DNA from: Marinobacterium aestuarii
Lineage (GTDB): Bacteria; Pseudomonadota; Gammaproteobacteria; Pseudomonadales; Balneatricaceae
NCBI RefSeq assembly: GCF_001651805.1
Contig: NZ_CP015839.1
Coordinates: 806,001-870,000, forward strand
Reading direction: 5' to 3'
Length of the DNA: 64,000 nucleotides
In this document: positions 1 to 7,433 of the stretch, piece by piece
Position numbering within the stretch: position 1 is the stretch's first letter
How the letters are laid out: every line of letters begins with the position of its first letter
Notes under the pieces: generated by a model
What the model saw: the letters and a program-made list of their open reading frames with translations, nothing else
Databases searched by the model: none
What the model was told of the DNA's origin: nothing
Position numbers and translations under genes: made by a program

Positions 1-571
1 AATAGGGGTGCTGGAAGGTCGAGCACACCAGCACTTCGGGCCTGTCCTTGAAGATATCCACAGTGCCGTTGCCGTAGTGCACGTCGAAGTCGACGATGGC
101 GACCCGCTGTACCGAGGGCTGCTGCAGCGCATGCAGGGCGCCTATGGCCACATTGTTATAGAAGCAGAATCCCATGGCCAGATTCTGTTCGGCATGGTGC
201 CCGGGCGGGCGTATGGAGCAAAAGGCATTAGTGCGGGCGCCGCTGAGCACCAGATCGGTGGCCTGGATGCTGGCGCCCGCCGCCAGTGTGGCGGCATTCA
301 GGGTATAGGGGCAGAGCGCGGTATCGTCATCGGCGTGGAAAATGCCTGCTTCGGGCTGCTGCCGTTCAAGCCCGGTGCGGTGCTGGCGGCTGTGAGCCTG
401 CTCAATCTGCAGGGTGCTGGCCGGGATAGCGCTGTACTCTGCCAGTTCCTGCATCAGGCCGGTGCGCTCGAGCACCTTGCGGATGGCCAGCAGGCGCAGC
501 GGGCTTTCGGGGTGTTCCGGTCCCATATTGTGCAGGCAGCAGTCAGCGTGGGAGATGAATGCGGTGGTCAT
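1..571 (-). CDS. Histone deacetylase family protein (3' end outside window)
   Basis: This is a zinc-dependent deacetylase of the arginase/deacetylase fold. Bacterial members act on acetylated lysines, polyamines or unknown small acyl-amides in the cytoplasm. The first 190 residues are in the window and the C-terminus runs off the left edge. Visible family motifs in order are PEHPESPLR (residues 18-26), RPPGHHA with the catalytic His pair (121-127), GFCFYNNVA (134-142) and DFDVHYGNG with metal-binding Asp and His (161-169). The ATG at 571 has a purine-rich stretch (AAGAGAAAG) upstream. The MITE-like repeat at 705-973 lies behind its promoter side. The family is secure; the substrate cannot be told from sequence. 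Confidence 0.88.
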   Translation of the reverse strand, partial: MTTAFISHADCCLHNMGPEHPESPLRLLAIRKVLERTGLMQELAEYSAIPASTLQIEQAHSRQHRTGLERQQPEAGIFHADDDTALCPYTLNAATLAAGASIQATDLVLSGARTNAFCSIRPPGHHAEQNLAMGFCFYNNVAIGALHALQQPSVQRVAIVDFDVHYGNGTVDIFKDRPEVLVCSTFQHPY

Positions 572-704
572 GCAGGCTTTCTCTTGTCGTTATCGTTTTT
601 ATGGGTGCAGCTATGGCGCTTTGGGCGTGGCCTGGCTCTATCGTGCGAGGTTCAAAGCCCGAGTTAAGGGCCTGAGTGTAGCGAATCACCGCGCCGCTGG
701 CTGC

Positions 705-973
705 TAGTGTACTGCTTTGCCCTAATGGGTGCTTGTAGAGCCCGCCAATTCGTGTCCAGCAAGGCGCCGTTCGCCGGTAATAGTGGTTCTCTTGCCAAGA
801 GCGGCAACGCAGCAGGGCGCGAATTGGCGAGCTCCCTGCGGGCGAGCCGCCAGGAGGCCGTCCGCGGTGTTGCATTTCCTCGAAATAGGCCCACTATGGC
901 TTCGAAAATGCGCCGTGCGGCCAACCTCCTGGCGACTCGCTAAAAGCGCCTCTAAGAGCGAAGCAGTACACGA
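705..973. mobile_element. MITE-like element, copy 1 (269 bp)
   Basis: A 269-bp non-coding block is repeated almost base for base at 26868-27136, also 269 bp. The ends are inverted: TAGTGTACTGCTTTGC on the left and GCGAAGCAGTACACGA on the right, slightly decayed compared with the perfect ends of copy 2. Terminal inverted repeats, fixed length and lack of a coding frame fit a miniature inverted-repeat transposable element. The TA at the left edge suggests a TA-targeting (IS630/Tc1-mariner-like) transposase. The ends do not match those of the IS630 element at 3800-4900, so the mobilising enzyme is not in the window. Short frames inside it are not credible genes. Confidence 0.75.
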
Positions 974-1095
974 GCTTTAGGTATAAGCCGATATGGCGAT
1001 CTATTTGAGGGTCGGATCGCGGTACGCCTTTCGTGTTCCTCGCCGGCCTCTTATACTCGGCTATTGCAATGGCCGTATTAAGGAATCCGCGTCCG

Positions 1096-2709
1096 GTGAC
1101 GAACAGGAAGGTCGACTATTCAGACAAGCGGGTGCTGCTGATCGATAGCAGCGGCAATGTCCGCTCGGCGATCTTCCATATGCTGCGTCGCCTGGGTGTG
1201 CACAATATTCAGGCCGTGAGCATCAATGATCGGGTGTTCAGCCTGATCTCCGAAGGCGGTTTCGATCTGATTCTGCTCGGTCATAACGGCAGTGATGCAG
1301 TCTCCGGTATCCAGATTCTCGAAGAGGCCCGTTACCGGGGCTATATGAAACCCAGCGCCGGCTGGGTTTTCATGACCAGCGACGCCAGCCAGGAAATGGT
1401 GCTGCATGCCATCGACAGCCGCCCCGATGTGCTGCTCACCAAGCCCTTCAGCATTGATGAACTCAAACTGCGCCTCGATAGCCTGGTGTGTCGCAAAGCG
1501 GTGTTGCGCCCGGTGGATATGGCGCTGGAAATGGGTGATCTGCCCCGCGCCATTGCGGCCTGTGATGAGCGGGTGCCAAAGCATGATCCGTTGTTTGATT
1601 ATGTGCAGCAGGTCAAGGGCAAGCTGCTGATTCAGGCGCGCCGTTTCCAGGAGGCGCGAGTGCTGTCTGAAGCCCGTTACTGGCAGAGCCAAGACAAGGA
1701 AGCCGGGCTGCACCTGGCCGAAGCCCTGGCGGGCCTGGGTCAGTTGCGTGATGCCATTGGCGTGCTGGAAGGCCTGATCGAGCATTATCCGTTGCTGATC
1801 GGTGCCTATGATCTGCTGGCCATAGTGCACGAGCGCCTGGGCGAGCTGCCTGCTGCCCGCGAAGCGCTGGTGGATGCCACCGCACGCAGTCCGCTGGGTA
1901 TTCCGCGGCAGATGGAACTGGGCCGGGTCTCGACCCAGACACGTAACCTGGACAGTGCCGAGACGGCCTATCGCAAGTCCATTGTGCTGGGGCGTCACAG
2001 TGTTTATCGCTCCCCCGAGCCCTTCCTGAAGCTGGCCAATATCCAGCGCCTGGCGCTGGCCGATGCCGATGCGCGCCAGGCGGTGCTGCTGCGTGATGCC
2101 TTTGATCAGTCACTCAATCAGGCGCTGTTCCAGTTTCCACGGGATAGTCGCTGCAAGATCCAGGTGGCGCTGCTGCGCCGCCAGCTGTTCGAGGATCTGG
2201 GTGAGACGCTTGAAGCCGAACGCATGGAGCGCGAGGCCGAGACCCTGAACCGGGCGCTGGACACACCGCTGGATCTCAAGCGCGAACAGCTGCGGGTGAG
2301 TGCCGACAAGGTGCCGCTGCTGGAGCCCGATACGCCGTTGCTGGCGCAGGTGCCGCCGGATACCGGCAAGCGGGATCCGGCCATGAGTCTGAAGGTCAAC
2401 CGCCTGGGCGTGAAGCAGTACCGCGTCGGCAAGATACCCCAGGCGCTGCGCTACTTCGGCATGGCCATCGAATACGATCCCGCCAATGCGGCGGCGCTGC
2501 TCAATCTCGCCCAGCTGTTTCTGGAATCTGGCCGTGATACCGAAACGCGCCGCGAGGAGCGCCTGCGCATGGTGGATCGATACCTGCACCTCTGTGCGAC
2601 CCTGTCGACGAAAGGCGATGTGCAGGTCCGGCAGATGCTGCTTCAACGCCTGCGGACCCTGCCCGTGGAGCAGCTGCCCCAGGGCAGCCTGGGTGCACTG
2701 CTGCGCTAG
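1096..2709 (+). CDS. Atypical receiver domain-TPR protein (pseudo-response regulator)
   Basis: A 537-residue cytoplasmic protein. Residues about 10-130 form a CheY-like receiver, with RVLLIDSS as first strand, the conserved Thr94 (VFMTS) and Lys116 (LLTKPF). The rest is helical and TPR-like, with clear repeats around residues 175-320 and near 430-480 (GKIPQALRYFGMAIEYDP). The usual phospho-acceptor Asp is replaced by Gly62 (LILLGHN), and the acidic pair is reduced to IDSS, so it probably cannot be phosphorylated in the standard way. I prefer the GTG at 1096, preceded by AAGGA; alternatives are ATG 1069 and GTG 1033. A TATACT -10-like box at 1052-1057 supports a downstream start. The TPRs suggest protein partners, which are unknown. 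Confidence 0.8.
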   Translation: MTNRKVDYSDKRVLLIDSSGNVRSAIFHMLRRLGVHNIQAVSINDRVFSLISEGGFDLILLGHNGSDAVSGIQILEEARYRGYMKPSAGWVFMTSDASQEMVLHAIDSRPDVLLTKPFSIDELKLRLDSLVCRKAVLRPVDMALEMGDLPRAIAACDERVPKHDPLFDYVQQVKGKLLIQARRFQEARVLSEARYWQSQDKEAGLHLAEALAGLGQLRDAIGVLEGLIEHYPLLIGAYDLLAIVHERLGELPAAREALVDATARSPLGIPRQMELGRVSTQTRNLDSAETAYRKSIVLGRHSVYRSPEPFLKLANIQRLALADADARQAVLLRDAFDQSLNQALFQFPRDSRCKIQVALLRRQLFEDLGETLEAERMEREAETLNRALDTPLDLKREQLRVSADKVPLLEPDTPLLAQVPPDTGKRDPAMSLKVNRLGVKQYRVGKIPQALRYFGMAIEYDPANAAALLNLAQLFLESGRDTETRREERLRMVDRYLHLCATLSTKGDVQVRQMLLQRLRTLPVEQLPQGSLGALLR

Positions 2710-2743
2710 CAACGCGAGTGGCGCAGGCGCTTCAGCGCCAGGT

Positions 2744-2759
2744 TGGACCATGTGGTAAA
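2744..2759. promoter_or_regulatory. RutR-like operator in front of the tetR/rutR-like gene
   Basis: The sequence TGGACCATGTGGTAAA lies 41 bp before the TetR start. It matches 12 of 14 defined positions of the E. coli RutR box as I recall it (TTGACCA-NN-TGGTCAA) and shares the ACC-N4-GGT core with sites at 7143, 7176, 31868 and 31917. The position suggests autoregulation. Binding is an inference. Confidence 0.6.
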
Positions 2760-2800
2760 ATTCCCTCAGGTTTTTGAGTAACAGCAGCGGAACAGAGTGA

Positions 2801-3460
2801 ATGACAGGGAACAGCACCCCAGCGGTCGAAGAGATCAAACCCAAGCGGCGTTCGCGCATCAGGGAAGCCCATGAAACCCGCATACTGGCAGCGGCGGAAG
2901 ACGTGTTTGCACAGTTCGGCTATAACGGTGCTTCGGTTGAAGCTATCGCCGAGCAGGCCGGGCTGTCGAAGCAGAACATGCTTTATTATTTTACCTCCAA
3001 GGAAATTCTCTATCGCCAGGTACTGAAGACGATTCTCGATCTGTGGCTCGAGAAAATGACGCTGCTGGAGCAGGCCGGTGAAGACCCCGCCGCCATGCTG
3101 GAAAACTACATTCGCGGCAAGTTTGAAATATCCCGCACCCACCCCAACGGCTCCAAGGTGTTTGCCAACGAGATCATCAATGGCGCGCCGCACCTGAAAG
3201 AATATCTGCGTGAGCGGCTGTTGCCCCAGCTTGAAGCCGATCTTGCCCTGGTAAGAGGCTGGATTGCCGATGGGATTGTCGATCCCATCGAACCTGAGCA
3301 TCTGTTTTTTACCATCTGGGCATCGACCCAGACCTATGCGGATTTCTCGGCGCAGATTGAGTTGTCGCTGGGCAAGGAGAGTCTGGAGGCGGATGATTTT
3401 ACGCGGGCGGGGGATTTTTTGACCCATGTGATTTTGAAGGGGATTGGGTTGAAGGGGTGA
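2801..3460 (+). CDS. TetR/AcrR-family regulator, RutR-like
   Basis: A 219-residue cytoplasmic repressor. The N-terminal HTH spans roughly residues 25-70 (ETRILAAAEDVFAQFGYNG, then GLSKQNMLYYFTSKEILY). The C-terminal half resembles RutR, the uracil/thymine-sensing regulator of pyrimidine use, including the late motif FFTIWASTQTYADFSAQIE. RutR in E. coli releases DNA when it binds pyrimidines. RutR-box-like palindromes lie upstream of this gene, of the F420 operon and of the NCS1/dihydropyrimidinase operon in this window, which fits a local pyrimidine regulon. It is transcribed alone and is followed by an intergenic repeat with a long hairpin. TetR membership is certain; RutR equivalence is likely, not proven. 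Confidence 0.85.
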   Translation: MTGNSTPAVEEIKPKRRSRIREAHETRILAAAEDVFAQFGYNGASVEAIAEQAGLSKQNMLYYFTSKEILYRQVLKTILDLWLEKMTLLEQAGEDPAAMLENYIRGKFEISRTHPNGSKVFANEIINGAPHLKEYLRERLLPQLEADLALVRGWIADGIVDPIEPEHLFFTIWASTQTYADFSAQIELSLGKESLEADDFTRAGDFLTHVILKGIGLKG

Positions 3461-3493
3461 TGCGTTGAAGCCCGTGCAATCGTTGGCATCGAA

Positions 3494-3728
3494 GCGGTTT
3501 GATGGTTTGTGTTGCGCCTTGCTGGCGCGTTACTTTCTTTGCTCGTGCAAAGAAAGTAACCAAAGAAAGCACGCCCCGATGAAGCCTTTTCGCTGCGCTC
3601 TGAGCTCATGCGGCGGGCTCCGCTGAAGGTACATCCATGTACCTCATCGGAGGCGTAACAGTCCCTGTTGCGCCCCTTCGGGCCAATTCACCGCCTGACC
3701 TCAGTGCTCGCCGGCTTCATAAGGGGGA
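3494..3728. repeat. Dispersed intergenic repeat, copy 1 (about 235 bp)
   Basis: This block recurs in inverse orientation at 46120-46355 and more divergently at 58513-58745, with a degraded relative at 6808-7015. One end carries a hairpin with a 13-bp perfect stem (TTACTTTCTTTGC / GCAAAGAAAGTAA) and a 4-nt loop. The other end reads GCTCGCCGGCTTCAT. It follows the 3' end of the TetR gene, so the hairpin may end or protect that transcript. Similar blocks are common between genes in pseudomonads and relatives, and the short frames within it are not genes. Confidence 0.7.
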
Positions 3729-3799
3729 GGCTGCCAACTTCACCTTTTCCGCCAGCAGTTATAGATTATGAAATTCAATGCCGATAATTTCCTTAGCTA

Positions 3800-4900
3800 T
3801 TAACCCGGCGGGCAAATACCTCTAGGAGGCGTAGTTGATCGCCGGATGCTCAAAGTATTTCGCAACTCGCTCTGGCATCTTTTGCAGCATCCGCATGTGA
3901 CTCAGCACCTTACCCGCCAAATCCGCTTGATTTCTAGCGGGTGCCGCACTGCGGATCCCGGCTTTCAAGTCAGCATTCAAGTACTCATCCGGATTCAGGT
4001 CCGGCGAGTACGCAGGCAAATAGAAAACCTCTATTTCGTCTGCATGCCGAACCAGCCACGCCTTCACCAGCTTCGCATGATGAACTCGAAGATTGTCCAA
4101 AACGAGAAAGACCTTTCGCTCAGCGTCCTTAATCAGCCGTTTCATAAACCGAAGCAGCACTTTTGCGGTCATGTTCTCTCCATACATCATGAAGCGGACG
4201 GTGCCTCGGTTATTGACCGCTGAGATCATGTTCGTCGAAAACCGCTTGGCGTTGATTTCGACGACCGGGGTTTCCCCTTTCGGGGCGTACCCACGACTGT
4301 GTTGGCAGTCGTTACGGATACCTGTTTCATCGCCCCAATAGATCTCTGCACCTTCTACAGATGCGCGTTTTTTAATCCCCGGGTAGGTGCTATCCAACCA
4401 GTCTTTTACCGCCTTCGGATTACGCTCATAGGCCCGTTTTGCGGGCTTCTGGGGCGTGAACCCCCAGCGTTTTAGGTAGTCCCCGATGGTGCGGATTGCA
4501 ATACGAACATTCCACATTTGCTTGACTACCGCCTGTATCGCTTTGCGATTCCAGAGCGCAAAAGGCAGTTTCATTTGGTCCGGGTTTTTGTCGCAAATCA
4601 GCTTCTTCAAAATAGACTCTTGAGCACCGGTTAGACGCCGCTGCTCTTCGGGCCTCCGGCCTCTTTGTCCAAGCTTTATCGCCTGCTCACCGCCCAGCTT
4701 CCAGGCCCTGATCCAGCTGCAGGCAACGGTATAGTGGACACCTATAATCTCCGCGATTTCTGCCCTTTTGTGACCTTGCTGAAACAGCCGGATAGCCAAG
4801 TCGCGGTTGTGTTGCTGAAGCTCAGAAGAGACTTTCCGTGTGTCTAATTTTTTCATGCACGGATTATACTCTATCTATGCCTATTTGTCCGCCGGGTTAA
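3800..4900 (-). mobile_element. IS630-family insertion sequence, 1101 bp
   Basis: The ends are 19-bp inverted repeats with one mismatch: TTAACCCGGCGGGCAAATA at 3800-3818 and its complement, with A for G, at 4882-4900. The element is flanked by TA at 3798-3799 and 4901-4902, the target duplication expected of IS630. The reconstructed target is AGC-TA-GCT, that is, insertion into a CTAG. It carries one complete transposase gene, so it may still be active. Its right end supplies the last codons of the neighbouring EEP-family gene. Confidence 0.9.
3822..4856 (-). CDS. IS630-family transposase
   Basis: A 344-residue DDE transposase. The N-terminal 110 residues hold paired helix-turn-helix regions (RAEIAEIIGVHYTVACSWI, and NVRIAIRTIGDYLKRWGF). 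The catalytic core shows YWGDETG, FLVLDNLRVHH and YSPDLNPDEYLN, the Asp-Asp-Glu triad of the family. The gene fills the element between its inverted repeats and is intact, with no frameshift. The length is normal for single-frame IS630 members. It is not the likely source of the 269-bp MITE-like elements, whose ends differ. Confidence 0.95.
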   Translation of the reverse strand: MKKLDTRKVSSELQQHNRDLAIRLFQQGHKRAEIAEIIGVHYTVACSWIRAWKLGGEQAIKLGQRGRRPEEQRRLTGAQESILKKLICDKNPDQMKLPFALWNRKAIQAVVKQMWNVRIAIRTIGDYLKRWGFTPQKPAKRAYERNPKAVKDWLDSTYPGIKKRASVEGAEIYWGDETGIRNDCQHSRGYAPKGETPVVEINAKRFSTNMISAVNNRGTVRFMMYGENMTAKVLLRFMKRLIKDAERKVFLVLDNLRVHHAKLVKAWLVRHADEIEVFYLPAYSPDLNPDEYLNADLKAGIRSAAPARNQADLAGKVLSHMRMLQKMPERVAKYFEHPAINYAS

Positions 4901-5666
4901 TAGCTGATGAACTATCTATATTAAAAACAAAAGGTACATGATCACTAACCGTTATCCAGTCATTGTGGTTACCTATCTCAAGGCTGCTGATTCTGGAAAT
5001 GTCTTCTGACGTGAAAATATAATCTATGTGATAAGCCTTTTCGGGATTTCGGTGGAGAAAAAACGTTGGTCTGCTTTCCTTTCCTTGTGCCTCACTAAAT
5101 TGACTGTGGTAAAGGCTTTGAATACCTATTGCATCAAGCTCCGATATGACATCAGAATGGTTCCACCACCTGTCAGGTTTATCCCATATGACATTGCTAT
5201 TAAAGTCACCAAGAATGATTGTGCTGTTTCCCGATAATTCTTCCCGATGGATCTGCAAGTATTTCCAGAACTGTCCCATATATCCGAAAGCTTGGTCATT
5301 ACTGCCTTTTGTCCAGACTGCCAAAATTGTAAGATAATCGTTGATAGTAAATGGTAAAAATAGTTTTAATTCATCTGTGCTCCATCGAAGTGCCGTACTG
5401 CTGCTGTCTAACTCAGTGAGTTTAAAATCCCCTTGCCAATTGAGGCTTTTAACTAAATTCCCTTTTTTTGGAAATATACCAATTCCTCGATTTTTAGATT
5501 CTCCTATCCAAAGGTAATCACCAGCCCAGTCTCTATACTCGGGGCTGGACTTTTCTGGGTTCTCACACTCTTGGATAACTAGTAAGTCGGCGTCAAAACT
5601 GTTGGCCTCGTCCAGCTTTTTTCTCAATGCACCGTTACAATTACAATTCCAATTTACAATTTTCAT
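4881..5666 (-). CDS. Endonuclease/exonuclease/phosphatase family protein
   Basis: A 261-residue protein of the metal-dependent EEP fold (DNase I, ExoIII, inositol phosphatases). Visible motifs are MKIVNWNCN at the N-terminus, the metal-binding [18 protein letters not shown] with catalytic Asp and Asn, HIDYIF, and SDHVPFVF at the C-terminus. It probably cleaves nucleic acid or phosphodiesters, but the substrate is unknown. The last residues (INPADK) and the stop codon are encoded inside the right inverted repeat of the IS630 element, so insertion replaced the natural C-terminal tail just after the domain ended. The domain itself looks whole. The gene is visibly more AT-rich than most of the window, suggesting horizontal origin. 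Confidence 0.8.
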   Translation of the reverse strand: MKIVNWNCNCNGALRKKLDEANSFDADLLVIQECENPEKSSPEYRDWAGDYLWIGESKNRGIGIFPKKGNLVKSLNWQGDFKLTELDSSSTALRWSTDELKLFLPFTINDYLTILAVWTKGSNDQAFGYMGQFWKYLQIHREELSGNSTIILGDFNSNVIWDKPDRWWNHSDVISELDAIGIQSLYHSQFSEAQGKESRPTFFLHRNPEKAYHIDYIFTSEDISRISSLEIGNHNDWITVSDHVPFVFNIDSSSAINPADK

Positions 5667-5776
5667 ATGCTATACCGTTAACGCCGGAAACAGGGGCAGA
5701 TTTAAGGAATGGTCCTTCCATAACGTTGTTTGGGACTCCGAGTGCCGTGAATAAAAGTGAGAATTTTACTACCATG

Positions 5777-6400
5777 TTAGAGATTTTTATTGTCTGAGTT
5801 GTCGGTACGAATAGATATGTTTAACGATTGATTTCCAACACTGGTAATACTAGCTAGGGTTTTAGATATTTTCTCAAGACTTTGAGCGGTCTGCTTGTCC
5901 CAATTATGATCCGACGCATTCGTGCCCTCGAACGAACGTAGATCGATTCTAGAAATGGTTGTGTGTTTTTGACGCGTTAGACTTAAGGGTGGTCGACTGT
6001 AGTATGTGGCGGTTATGTCAATGATGTCCTCGCCAAGTCCTTTTTTTAGACCTCCATATTGCCCCCACGTAATAATCCGTCGTTCGCTTTTAGAAAATGA
6101 AGGGATGCCTTTGATTAGAGGACCTTCAGTCATGTACTCTGGTTGTTTTGCATTCTCAAAGCCGAAGGCACGAGATGGTATAGCTCTGCTGCTAGTAAAA
6201 TTTACATCTTGTGCTGCACCTGATCCTGAGTTCTCAATAATAAGGTTTATGAATGAAGGGCTCCGTTCGTCATGCAAAGCATATATAACCACTTCGGGTT
6301 CCCTCTGGATTTTTAAAACTAAATAATTTATTACTGTAGACGACAGCGCGATGATCAAAGCAACGATACTAAGTATTTCTGATGAAGGTGTAATTTCCAT
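5777..6400 (-). CDS. Hypothetical protein with one N-terminal membrane segment
   Basis: I do not recognise this 207-residue protein. Residues about 10-30 form a single hydrophobic helix (ILSIVALIIALSSTVINYLVL), followed by a mostly beta-rich region with FINLIIENSGSGAAQDV, typical of a membrane-anchored Ig-like or CARDB-like fold. The C-terminal 50 residues are polar, with a possible helical stretch. It is AT-rich like the neighbouring EEP gene and has the same strand, with 110 bp between them, so the two may have arrived together. No function is proposed. Confidence 0.55.
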   Translation of the reverse strand: MEITPSSEILSIVALIIALSSTVINYLVLKIQREPEVVIYALHDERSPSFINLIIENSGSGAAQDVNFTSSRAIPSRAFGFENAKQPEYMTEGPLIKGIPSFSKSERRIITWGQYGGLKKGLGEDIIDITATYYSRPPLSLTRQKHTTISRIDLRSFEGTNASDHNWDKQTAQSLEKISKTLASITSVGNQSLNISIRTDNSDNKNL

Positions 6401-6807
6401 GAAAGCCTCTATTTATTCTAATGCTGAGCTTGCGCATTTACGCAGATGCTATAAGACCCATACTAGGGTTTACTAAAGGAATACAGTAGATGACGAAGTA
6501 TCATAGCTATTTTCATCCGTTGAAAGACAATATATGGAATTAGACTCATGGCTCTGCAGCGTATTCAAAAGCGGCACAACTACATTTTGCTTTTATATTA
6601 GGAAACTTTTTCATCGTCCGCCACTGTAAATCGAGTAGCTGACTGTAGAAAATCGTACATGCTCTTTCGGAATTCTCGATGTATGCCTGTAGCTTGTTGG
6701 GTGGGCTGTAGGAATACTGTCGGGGGTGACCGAAGTTTACTAAATAATGGAGTGCTAAAATTTCTGATTATTGCATCGAAGTTTCAGTTGGCACCCAAAA
6801 CCCTTTT
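6401..6807. other. AT-rich intergenic stretch without a recognisable gene
   Basis: No frame with family similarity or a convincing ribosome binding site was found. The base composition matches the preceding two AT-rich genes, so this looks like the outer part of the same acquired patch, possibly decayed sequence. Confidence 0.4.
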
Positions 6808-7015
6808 GAAGCAGGCGAGCACCGGGAAAGTCCTGCAAACAATCCGAAGGGGCTCGATATGAATGCCGAAACCCGCATCACCACAGGGGTGTGGCGTTGC
6901 TGGACCGGAGAATTTTCACGGCGTGCAGTGTTGCCGCAGGCCGGCTTCTTGGGGCGCGTTTCCTTTGCATTTTCCCTTGCAGGCAGTCCTTGTCGCGTCA
7001 AAAGGAAAGTCGGTC
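6808..7015. repeat. Diverged copy of the dispersed intergenic repeat
   Basis: It begins GAAGCAGGCGAGCAC and later has TTCTTGGGGCGCGTTTCCTT, mirroring GAAGCCGGCGAGCAC and TTCTTAGGGCGTGTTTCTTT in the copy at 58513. The middle is different and the terminal hairpin is degraded, so this is an old or variant copy. Confidence 0.45.
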
Positions 7016-7059
7016 GTCAGAAAGACAACACCCGCTATCCGACGAGCGTCATAATCTGT

Positions 7060-7101
7060 CTTCCAGCTTCCAGCTTCCAGCTTCCAGCTTCCAGCTTCCA
7101 G
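7060..7101. repeat. Tandem heptamer repeat (CTTCCAG) x 6
   Basis: Six perfect head-to-tail copies of CTTCCAG occupy 7060-7101, in non-coding DNA upstream of the F420 operon promoter. Such short tandem arrays are prone to slippage. No function can be assigned. Confidence 0.9.
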
Positions 7102-7142
7102 CTCGTTCTTGCTCCTTGCCTTCCGACATCTGTAAAAAATAT

Positions 7143-7158
7143 TTGACCACTTGGCAAA
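7143..7158. promoter_or_regulatory. RutR-like operator 1 of the F420 operon
   Basis: TTGACCACTTGGCAAA has an exact left half (TTGACCA) and a near-exact right half of the RutR box. Its centre is 33 bp, about three helical turns, from operator 2, allowing cooperative binding on one face of the DNA. Confidence 0.6.
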
Positions 7159-7172
7159 AATTGATGTAGATT
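7143..7172 (+). promoter_or_regulatory. Candidate sigma-70 promoter of the F420 operon
   Basis: A TTGACC -35 box at 7143-7148 and a TAGATT -10 box at 7167-7172 are 18 bp apart. The first RutR-like operator overlaps the -35 box and the second covers the predicted start near 7179. The leader to cofG would be about 255 nt. This is read by eye. Confidence 0.45.
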
Positions 7173-7175
7173 AAA

Positions 7176-7191
7176 TTTACCGTTTGGTAAA
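7176..7191. promoter_or_regulatory. RutR-like operator 2 of the F420 operon
   Basis: TTTACCGTTTGGTAAA is a perfect palindrome with 6-bp arms around GTTT. It shares the ACC-N4-GGT core with the sites before the TetR gene and the NCS1 transporter, and overlaps the likely transcription start. Confidence 0.6.
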
Positions 7192-7354
7192 AAGTTGTTG
7201 TGCAGGCACAGCGACCTTTGACCGGAACAATGTTAGGAGCCTTTCGGGCTTAGCCGGTTGTAGCGAGGGAAAGGCCGTTTTGAGGCAGTTTTTGAACTTT
7301 TTTGAGGCGAATAGCGGGGCTATTTAACAAGAAAGAGTGCGAAAAATGACCAAA

Positions 7355-7396
7355 ATCGACTTTTCCGCAGTAGACCAGTGCTAAGTCCGACAGGCT
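7355..7396. repeat. Partial copy of a 52-bp hairpin repeat
   Basis: The segment from TTTTCCGCAGTAGACCAGTG to CCGACAGGCT matches the hairpins at 39535-39586 and 48838-48889, but the left arm (GCCTGTCGG) is missing, so it cannot fold. It lies in the leader of cofG. Confidence 0.6.
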
Positions 7397-7433
7397 CCAG
7401 GCCCCACCAAAAACAATAACGGAGGCTGTGATC

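Noticed and set aside
705-973. Small proteins encoded in the 269-bp repeat
   Set aside because: Frames differ between the two copies, and the block has the inverted-repeat structure of a non-coding element.
7060-7101. CRISPR-like array
   Set aside because: The repeat is only 7 bp, without spacers, and there are no cas genes.
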